Source: Thermodesulfobacteriota bacterium (lineage in GTDB: Bacteria > Desulfobacterota > Thermodesulfobacteria > Thermodesulfobacteriales > Thermodesulfobacteriaceae). From it: a stretch of 64,000 nt of DNA. Shown here piece by piece: positions 57,795 through 64,000 of this stretch. The position numbers and the translations under genes are program-made. Location: NCBI GenBank assembly GCA_030550555.1, contig JAUQPD010000016.1:1-64000 (forward strand). The letters run 5' to 3'. Below the pieces are notes generated by a model. That model worked only from the letters and a program-made list of their open reading frames with translations. It made no database searches and had not been told where the DNA came from. Every line of letters begins with the position of its first letter. The stretch's first letter is position 1.

Positions 57795-59098
57795 TGCCCT
57801 CCTTTGAGAAATTTATAGGCATGCTCATAGATTTTAATAGCGCAGTATTCACCGCACATACTGCAGGCTTTACTGCGGGAGATTCCACCTTCAAGACGAT
57901 ATCTTCTTGCTTTTTCAGGATCTATGGAGAGTTCAATTTGTCTTTCCCAATCTAATTTAGCTCTTGCCTTTGCCATCTCTAAATCCCATTCCCAGGCCCC
58001 TTTTATGCCTTTTACGAGATCAGCAACATGGGCAGCTATTTTAGATGCAATAAGGCCTTCTTTAACGTCATCAACAGTGGGTAGACGTAAATGTTCTGCT
58101 GGGGTTAGGTAGCAGAGAAAATCTGCTCCTGCTGAGGCAGCAATTGCTCCACCAATTGCTCCAACAATATGGTCATATCCTGGGGCAATGTCAGTGGGAA
58201 GAGGGCCTAAAACATAAAAAGGTGCACCGTGACAGAGACGCTTTTGTAGTTTTATATTGGCTTCAATTTGATCAAGGGGCACATGCCCAGGCCCTTCAAT
58301 CATAACCTGAACGCCTTTATCCCAGGCTCGAAGTGTAAGTTCTCCGAGAATGATCAACTCCTGGATCTGAGGCCCATCAGTGGCATCAGCAATACAACCA
58401 GGCCTTATGCCATCACCAAGGGAGAGAGTTATATCGTAAGTCCTTGCAAGGTCAAGAAGTTCGTCAAAATATTCATAAAGTGGATTTTCTTTATTGTTAT
58501 AGACCATCCATTCGATAATGAAGGAACCACCTCTGGAGACAACTCCTAAGATTCTCTCCTTATTTTTCAGTCTCTCAAGGGTGTGGCGTGTAATACCACA
58601 ATGAACAGTCATAAAATCTACACCATCTTCTGCTTGGCGATGTATAACATCAAATATTTCAGATACTGTCATTTCTACGATTGATTTGTGATGTTTTTCT
58701 ACTGCCTCAAGTGCTGCTTGATAGATGGGAACTGTTCCAAGAGGAAGAGGACAATTTTCCCTGATTATCTTTCTTATTTCATCAATAGGACCTCCTGTAG
58801 ATAGATCCATCACTGTATCCGCATTATATTTTAGGGCAATTTCCAGTTTTTTTAGTTCCTCTTCAATGTGAGGCCTATCCTTTGAAGTGCCAATATTTAC
58901 GTTAACTTTTGTTTTAAGGCCTTTTCCAATTGCACAAGGTTTAGTTACCTTGCCTTTCTTGTTTTTACAGATCACGATTTCTCCCTTAGCAAGCCCTTGG
59001 GCTATGTATTCAGGAGAAACTCCCTCAGCCTCAGCACAAATTCGCATTTCCTCAGTAATAATCCCTTTCTCTGCTAAGACCTTTAGTGTTTCAACCAT
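57791..59098 (-). CDS. thiC: Phosphomethylpyrimidine synthase ThiC
   Basis: 435 residues, radical SAM type with the C-terminal cluster motif [11 protein letters not shown] (CxxCxxxxC). Core markers [40 protein letters not shown] and [14 protein letters not shown]. Makes HMP-phosphate from AIR for thiamine. ATG follows GGGGTGAAGAG. I see no TPP riboswitch in the 248-base upstream gap, unlike many thiC genes. Confidence 0.96.
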   Translation of the reverse strand: MVETLKVLAEKGIITEEMRICAEAEGVSPEYIAQGLAKGEIVICKNKKGKVTKPCAIGKGLKTKVNVNIGTSKDRPHIEEELKKLEIALKYNADTVMDLSTGGPIDEIRKIIRENCPLPLGTVPIYQAALEAVEKHHKSIVEMTVSEIFDVIHRQAEDGVDFMTVHCGITRHTLERLKNKERILGVVSRGGSFIIEWMVYNNKENPLYEYFDELLDLARTYDITLSLGDGIRPGCIADATDGPQIQELIILGELTLRAWDKGVQVMIEGPGHVPLDQIEANIKLQKRLCHGAPFYVLGPLPTDIAPGYDHIVGAIGGAIAASAGADFLCYLTPAEHLRLPTVDDVKEGLIASKIAAHVADLVKGIKGAWEWDLEMAKARAKLDWERQIELSIDPEKARRYRLEGGISRSKACSMCGEYCAIKIYEHAYKFLKGGH

Positions 59099-59311
59099 CT
59101 CTTCACCCCATGTTTTAGTATTTTTCCTTTTTAATAATTATAAAACTAAGTCAAGTTTTTAGACACAACTTGCTAAAAAAGGCACATAGATTAAAATAAT
59201 TAAATCTGTTAAGTTTTAAATCTAAACATAAATTGGCAAATTCCATCTGCTCTAATTCTGCAGTACTCCTTCTTATACTTTTTTTTGATTGAGTGCTTTC
59301 CCTTAAGGTCC

Positions 59312-59340
59312 TTGAAAATAGCACTTTAGAAAATTATACT
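59312..59340 (+). promoter_or_regulatory. Promoter of antiporter gene with almost no leader
   Basis: TTGAAA, 17 bases, TATACT. The -10 ends six bases before ATG 59347, so the transcript should begin at or next to the start codon; there is no Shine-Dalgarno sequence. The rest of the gap from thiC (59099-59311) is AT-rich with no visible gene. Confidence 0.65.
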
Positions 59341-59346
59341 TAGGGC

Positions 59347-61341
59347 ATGTTACATGAATATCTGTTTTCTCTTGTAATAGCCTTTCTCATTGCCCTTCCA
59401 CTCACTGCCCTTGTAATTAAGTTTAGACTACCCTCTCTTGTAGGGTTCCTGGTTACAGGTATCCTCATAGGGCCTGCAGGCCTTGGCATAATCAAGGATC
59501 CCCATCTTATTGAGGGCTTGGCAGAACTTGGAATAATCTTGCTCATGTTTTTATTGGGAGTGGAATTTTCCATTAAGAAACTTCTTGGCTATCGCAAAGA
59601 GGTCTTTCTTGGGGGATTTCTTCAAGTCGTTCTAACAGTTCTGTTAGTTGCTATCCTTACAAACACATTACTCGGATATGAGTTTTCAGTTAGCATCTTC
59701 TATGGTTCACTTATTGCCTGTAGTAGCACTGCAGTCGTTCTAAAACTCCTAATGAAAAGAGGTGAATTAAATACACCATATGGACGATATATATTTGGCA
59801 TCCTAATTTTTCAAGATCTATTTGTTATTGTAGTTATGCTTACTTTACCACTTCTTGCAGGAAAAGGTATATCTGTCTCTGCAATTTTTTATACTTTAAT
59901 TAAATCACTATTTATAATTTCCGTCATTTTTGTAGTTAGTCTAAAAATTGTTCCTTATGTTCTTTATACAATTGTAAAAATAAGAAGTAGAGAATTATTC
60001 TTAATAAGTATATTTTTAATATCTCTTGGGACTGCTTTATTCAGTTATAAACTTGGGCTTTCTATGGCACTTGGGGCTTTTCTTGCTGGAATCGTAATTT
60101 CAGAATCTGAAATTGCCTATCAGACAATGGCAGAGGTCAAACCTCTTAAAGAGCTTTTTATGGCTATGTTTTTCATTTCTGTGGGAATGCTTCTTAATCC
60201 TGAGATTCTTCTTGCTGAACCTGTGGTTACCATAGGATCTTTTCTTACTATTTTTGTAGTTAAAGTCTTCATTATCTTCTTTGTGGTATTGTTTTTGAGT
60301 GGAAGTTTGAAAGTCTCCCTTCTTTCAGCTTTCTATCTCTTTCAGATTGGGGAGTTTTCCTTTGTGCTTGCCCTTGAGGGTGGCAAGTATGAGCTTTTTT
60401 CTGAAAGGGCCTATCAAATCTTTATAAGTGCTTCTATTTTGACCTTAATGGCAACTCCTTTCATAATTGAGTTAGCTCATAAATTTTCTGACCTACTCCT
60501 TGAGAGGTTCTTTCCCAAAAAGTTCGCACTTGATACTAAAAGGAGAGAACAGGAGGAAGAGAGATTATACGAACATACTATTGTTGTAGGTTATGGGGTT
60601 TGTGGGAAAAATGTAGTATATGGGTTAAAGCTTCTTAAGATACCTTATGTAATTCTTGAGCTCAATCCAACTACAGTAAAGACTTACAAGAAAAAAGGAG
60701 AACCGATATACTTTGCAGATGCTACACACCCAGAGATATTAAAGAAATTTGGTATACACAGAGCAAAAGCCTTAGTGATTGCAATCAGTGATCATATTGC
60801 TGTAAGAAAAATAATTCAAATAGCTAGACATTTTAATCCCAATATTTACATAATAGTTAGAACACAATTTGTTGCAGAAATTGATGAATTGCTCCGCTTA
60901 GGAGCAGATGAAGTTGTTCCTGAAGAGTTTGAAGCATCAATTGAACTTTTTTCCAAGGTGCTTGAGTTTTATAAGATTCCAAAGAATGTGATTAATGAAC
61001 TTGTAGAGGAAATCAAAAGTGGTCACTACGAAGCCCTAAGAACCGAGGATAAAAGATTAAAAATAAGCTACACCGTAAAAGAGTTGTGGAAACTGATTAA
61101 TTTTAAAACCTATCTTGTGAAAGAGGGAAGCTTTCTCGTAGGACAGAGTATTAAAAGATTGGATCTACGTGCTAAAACTGGAGCAACAATCGTTGCAATC
61201 CAAAGAGGAGAAGAGCTTATTCTTAACCCCGCCCCCAACGAAACCCTATTAGAAGGTGATATCCTATTCATTATGGGATCAGAGGATCAACTCAGAAGGG
61301 TCTTTAAGTATTTAGAGTATCCTCTTGATGTCATGTATTGA
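59347..61341 (+). CDS. Kef/CPA2-type cation:proton antiporter with RCK domains
   Basis: 664 residues. About 12 helices of a CPA2 exchanger (GFLVTGILIGPAGLG, GIILLMFLLGVEFS, CSSTAVVLKLL, GILIFQDLFVIVV), a TrkA-N/Rossmann domain from about 415 (TIVVGYGVCGKNVVYGLKLL), and a TrkA-C domain at the C-terminus (GQSIKRLDLRAKTGATIVAI). Exports K+ or Na+ in exchange for H+; gating by nucleotides or glutathione-like ligands is possible. Confidence 0.92.
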   Translation: MLHEYLFSLVIAFLIALPLTALVIKFRLPSLVGFLVTGILIGPAGLGIIKDPHLIEGLAELGIILLMFLLGVEFSIKKLLGYRKEVFLGGFLQVVLTVLLVAILTNTLLGYEFSVSIFYGSLIACSSTAVVLKLLMKRGELNTPYGRYIFGILIFQDLFVIVVMLTLPLLAGKGISVSAIFYTLIKSLFIISVIFVVSLKIVPYVLYTIVKIRSRELFLISIFLISLGTALFSYKLGLSMALGAFLAGIVISESEIAYQTMAEVKPLKELFMAMFFISVGMLLNPEILLAEPVVTIGSFLTIFVVKVFIIFFVVLFLSGSLKVSLLSAFYLFQIGEFSFVLALEGGKYELFSERAYQIFISASILTLMATPFIIELAHKFSDLLLERFFPKKFALDTKRREQEEERLYEHTIVVGYGVCGKNVVYGLKLLKIPYVILELNPTTVKTYKKKGEPIYFADATHPEILKKFGIHRAKALVIAISDHIAVRKIIQIARHFNPNIYIIVRTQFVAEIDELLRLGADEVVPEEFEASIELFSKVLEFYKIPKNVINELVEEIKSGHYEALRTEDKRLKISYTVKELWKLINFKTYLVKEGSFLVGQSIKRLDLRAKTGATIVAIQRGEELILNPAPNETLLEGDILFIMGSEDQLRRVFKYLEYPLDVMY

Positions 61342-61457
61342 TATCAAAAATTATCAAAAATTTCCCTGGCCTCGTTATAAGGCCCTAAAAAAATACAAGA
61401 TCAAGCCTAACAGCTAATTCGTTCTTGTTTGTTAGAGTGATCGATTTTAAATCCGCG

Positions 61458-61486
61458 TTGACAATGGTTTAACTTTCTTTTAAAAT
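61458..61486 (+). promoter_or_regulatory. Promoter of the pst operon
   Basis: Perfect TTGACA, 17 bases, TAAAAT, 27 bases before the pstS ATG. No clear PhoB box (CTGTCAT-like direct repeats) is visible. Confidence 0.7.
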
Positions 61487-61513
61487 TAGAGCAAACCCGA
61501 AGCAGGGGGAAAT

Positions 61514-62539
61514 ATGAAAAAAATTCTTGTTCTTTTTATTTTTACTGCTATTCTTTTTTCCTGCAAGGGAAAAGAGGAAGCTCCTAAGGCCCCTGGGAAG
61601 ACCTTGAATGGTGCAGGAGCCACATTTCCTTATCCTCTATACTCTTCCTGGGCTTCAAGCTATTATAAAGAGACTGGTAAAAAAGTTAACTATCAATCAA
61701 TTGGTTCTGGCGGGGGAATCAGGCAGATCACAGAGAGGACTGTTGATTTCGGTGCAAGCGATATGCCCCTAAAGCCCGAGGAACTTGAAGAAAAGAAACT
61801 TCTACAATTTCCAACAGTAATTGGTGGAGTAGTAGTGGCAGTAAATATCCCTGAATTAGGCGAAAAAACCCTTGTGCTTGACGGGAATACCCTTTGTAAA
61901 ATCTTTCTTGGAGATATTAAAACCTGGGATGATCCTCAGCTTAAGGCCCTAAATCCAGGGCTAAATCTCCCTTCCAAGCCTATTACACCTGTGTATAGGT
62001 CTGACGGGTCAGGTACGACAGCTATTTTCACTCATTATCTTGTGGATGTTTGTCCAAAGTGGGCAAAAGAGATTGGCTTTGGGACTTCAGTGAATTTCAG
62101 AGTTGGAATCGGTGCCAAGGGAAATGAGGGGGTTGCTAACTATGTTAAGAGAACGCCATATACTATTGGTTATTTGGAATACGCCTATGCTATTCAAAAT
62201 AAGATCCCTGTGACAAATCTAAAAAATTCTCAGGGTAAAATAGTTTCTCCATCTGTTGAGACCTTTAAGGAGGCTGCCAAGACCAGTAAGCTTGATCCAG
62301 CAAAACACTTTTACACATGGATGACCAATGCACCAGGTGAAAATTCTTGGCCCATTGCAGGGGCAACCTACATCCTTCTCGCTAAGGAAAAAGTTGAAGT
62401 AAACAAGGAGGTTGTTAAATTTTTTGATTGGGCTTTTAGCCAGGGCGACAAGTCAGCTCTTGATTTGCACTATGTCCCTCTTCCTGAAGAAGTTAAGGCA
62501 CAAATTAGGGAATATTGGAAAAGCCAAGGTCTTTACTGA
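61514..62539 (+). CDS. pstS: Phosphate-binding lipoprotein PstS
   Basis: 341 residues. Lipobox (AILFSC), then LNGAGATFPYPLYSSWASSYYKETGKKVNYQSIGSGGGIRQI, phosphate-binding VDFGASDMPL and RSDGSGTTAIFTHYL, all typical of PstS. AGGGGGAAAT precedes ATG. First gene of pstSCA. Confidence 0.95.
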   Translation: MKKILVLFIFTAILFSCKGKEEAPKAPGKTLNGAGATFPYPLYSSWASSYYKETGKKVNYQSIGSGGGIRQITERTVDFGASDMPLKPEELEEKKLLQFPTVIGGVVVAVNIPELGEKTLVLDGNTLCKIFLGDIKTWDDPQLKALNPGLNLPSKPITPVYRSDGSGTTAIFTHYLVDVCPKWAKEIGFGTSVNFRVGIGAKGNEGVANYVKRTPYTIGYLEYAYAIQNKIPVTNLKNSQGKIVSPSVETFKEAAKTSKLDPAKHFYTWMTNAPGENSWPIAGATYILLAKEKVEVNKEVVKFFDWAFSQGDKSALDLHYVPLPEEVKAQIREYWKSQGLY

Positions 62540-63472
62540 ATGATTTCCTCAAAAAAAGAATATCTATTTAACGCCTTTTTTCTGTTGATAACTGGTCTTA
62601 GTGCTTTTCTCATTATTGTTCTCCTCTTAGGAATCTTTGTTGTCCTTTTTAGTGAATCTCTACCAGCTATAAAAAAATTTGGTTTTGTTAAGTTTATCAC
62701 CACTCCCACATGGGATCCAGTTAGGGAGATTTTTGGTGGTGCGATACCTCTGTTTGGAACATTAGTAACTTCTTTTTTAGCTCTAATAATTGCAGTTCCT
62801 ATAGCTCTTGGAATTGCTATCTTTATTTCAGAGGTCGCACCTCGTTCTGTCAAAGAACCAATTGGGACAGCTATTGAATTGCTTGCTGCTATACCCAGTA
62901 TAATTTATGGAATGTGGGGTCTTTTTACACTTGCTCCCCTTCAGGCAAAATATGTAGAACCCTTTCTTCAAAGCACTCTCGGAAAACTGCCATACATTGG
63001 GAAGCTCTTTTCAGGAGTCCCCCTTGGTATAGATCTTCTCACTGCAAGTTTGATTTTGAGTATTATGATTATTCCCTTCACCGCTTCAATTGCTCGCGAT
63101 GCCTTTCAACTTGTCCCCGCAGTCTTAAAAGAGTCTGCCTACGGCCTTGGAGCAACCAAGTGGGAGGTAATCAAGGATGTGATGATACCCTACTGTAAAC
63201 TAGGGATTCTCGGAGGGATAGGTCTTTCACTTGGAAGGGCATTAGGAGAAACAATGGCTGTTGCTTTCGTTCTGGGAAATCTCAATCAATTCCCATCTTC
63301 ACTTTTCTCTCCAACAACTACAGTAACCGTAAAGTTAGCAAACGAATTTACTGAAGCAGAAAAGGATATACATCTTGCCTCTCTTTTTTATCTCGCATTG
63401 CTACTTTTTATTATGAGTTTTACCATATTAGCCATTGCCAAATATCTTATTCAAAGAACTCGTAATAGATGA
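62540..63472 (+). CDS. pstC: Phosphate ABC permease PstC
   Basis: 310 residues, six helices. GGAIPLFGTLVTSFLALIIAVPIALGIAIFISE and the EAA-type loop ESAYGLGATKWEVIKDVMIPYCKLGILGG identify the family. Follows the pstS stop directly and overlaps pstA by four bases (ATGA). Confidence 0.95.
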   Translation: MISSKKEYLFNAFFLLITGLSAFLIIVLLLGIFVVLFSESLPAIKKFGFVKFITTPTWDPVREIFGGAIPLFGTLVTSFLALIIAVPIALGIAIFISEVAPRSVKEPIGTAIELLAAIPSIIYGMWGLFTLAPLQAKYVEPFLQSTLGKLPYIGKLFSGVPLGIDLLTASLILSIMIIPFTASIARDAFQLVPAVLKESAYGLGATKWEVIKDVMIPYCKLGILGGIGLSLGRALGETMAVAFVLGNLNQFPSSLFSPTTTVTVKLANEFTEAEKDIHLASLFYLALLLFIMSFTILAIAKYLIQRTRNR

Positions 63473-64000
63473 GGAAGAGGAAAATTATTAATAAAATAGC
63501 CCTAACAATTTGTTTTTTTACCGCTCTTTGGGGTCTTTTTTGGCTTTTTTTTATTATTTTCGATGTCATACAACATGGGATAACTGCTCTCACTCCTTCT
63601 TTAATACTAAATGATCCTACTCCTCCTGATGTGCCTGGAGGCGGTCTTAAACACGCTATAATTGGTCATCTATTAATAACGATAACAGCAACTTTGATAG
63701 GTGTGCCGATTGGAGTTCTTGGAGGAACTTTTCTTGCAGAGTATGGGCGAAACTGGAGGGTTTCCCGTATAATCAGTTTTCTTGCTGATACTATGGTAAG
63801 TGTTCCTGCTATTATTGTTGGTGCCTTTGTTTATGCAATTTTAGTTAAACCTTTTGGACATTTCAGTGGGTTTGCTGGTGCGGTAGCTCTGGCCATAATT
63901 ATGATTCCAGTAATTGTAAGAACAACTGAGAATATGCTATCACTTATTCCCTGGACCTTAAGGGAGGCAGCCTTTGCCTTAGGGGCTCCCTATTATAAGG
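63469..64000 (+). CDS. pstA: Phosphate ABC permease PstA, partial (runs off the window)
   Basis: Starts at ATG overlapping the pstC stop and stays open to base 64000, so the ORF track omits it. The visible 177 residues include LKHAIIGHLLITITATLIGVPIGVLGGTFLAEYG, DTMVSVPAIIVGAFVY and the start of the EAA loop TLREAAFALGAPYYK. Probably followed by pstB. Confidence 0.93.
   Translation, partial: MRKRKIINKIALTICFFTALWGLFWLFFIIFDVIQHGITALTPSLILNDPTPPDVPGGGLKHAIIGHLLITITATLIGVPIGVLGGTFLAEYGRNWRVSRIISFLADTMVSVPAIIVGAFVYAILVKPFGHFSGFAGAVALAIIMIPVIVRTTENMLSLIPWTLREAAFALGAPYYK

Noticed and set aside
59099-59346. Possible TPP riboswitch upstream of thiC
   Set aside because: Neither the CTGAGA-type helix nor the GATCTGGATAATACC-like core is found on the minus strand of the gap.
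61368-61384. GGCCT/AGGCC hairpin after the antiporter gene as a terminator
   Set aside because: Five-pair stem with no following T-run; likely chance or a weak processing site.

Overview
The window is a gene-dense, AT-rich chromosomal segment from a thermophilic, diderm, anaerobic bacterium. LptD, a Tol-free EmrAB pair, Fur/FeoAB, a [NiFe] hydrogenase, a persulfide reductase fused to rhodanese, a periplasmic rhodanese, fumarate reductase/succinate dehydrogenase, an LL-DAP aminotransferase and an inositol-phosphate synthase together suggest a Thermodesulfobacteria-like sulfur-metabolising organism (Thermodesulfobacterium/Caldimicrobium type). That placement is an inference from gene content; no rRNA is present. 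No insertion sequence, prophage, CRISPR array or integron is visible, and no gap exceeds about 250 bases.

Layout. 1-2.4 kb: minus-strand [NiFe] hydrogenase small and large subunits (the small one unusually short) and tRNA-Gln. 2.5-5.0 kb: small ferritin-like protein and LptD (+). 5-8.9 kb: membrane metallophosphoesterase and the fur-feoA-feoB iron operon (-). 9-15 kb: DUF202 protein, an IMPase-Nudix fusion overlapping a GGDEF protein (+), then RNase II/R-type nuclease, hisA and a lipoprotein (-). 15-22.4 kb: MFS transporter fused to four CBS domains, then the DUF4212/solute symporter/YggT/cNMP-CBS-nucleotidyltransferase/DnaQ-like exonuclease operon (-). 22.5-26 kb: engB, RNase P RNA (rnpB) and a large B12-radical SAM protein (-). 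26-27.8 kb: DUF429 protein and mreB (+). 27.8-39.8 kb: a long minus-strand run of housekeeping genes (persulfide reductase, hisS, trpE, trpG, plsC, gyrA, ino1, dapL-like, folK, small zinc protein, lytic transglycosylase). 40-44.3 kb: rhodanese, purF, tldD, pfkB-type kinase (-). 44.4-45.5 kb: di-haem cytochrome c peroxidase (+). 45.5-50.3 kb: TAXI-TRAP transporter with an extra secreted protein, and an ACT-malic enzyme (-). 50.4-53.5 kb: sdh/frd ABCD (+). 53.7-57.8 kb: B12-radical SAM protein and EmrA/EmrB-like efflux (+). 57.8-59.1 kb: thiC (-). 59.3-64 kb: Kef-type antiporter and pstS-pstC-pstA (pstA runs off the end).

Working together: the malic enzyme, Sdh/Frd and TRAP/symporter systems point to C4-acid and acetate-type organic acid metabolism; the hydrogenase, persulfide reductase and rhodanese to H2 and reduced-sulfur chemistry; Ino1 plus the IMPase domain give a route to myo-inositol. 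The most useful corrections to the ORF track are a full-length folK that needs a non-standard AUU start, rnpB hidden under spurious ORFs, tRNA-Gln, the partial pstA, and several revised starts. The points most worth following up are the truncated hydrogenase small subunit, the fusion proteins (IMPase-Nudix, MFS-4xCBS, Cys-extended FeoA), apparent leaderless promoters, and several unassigned operator-like repeats. I did not find one clearly new multi-gene system.
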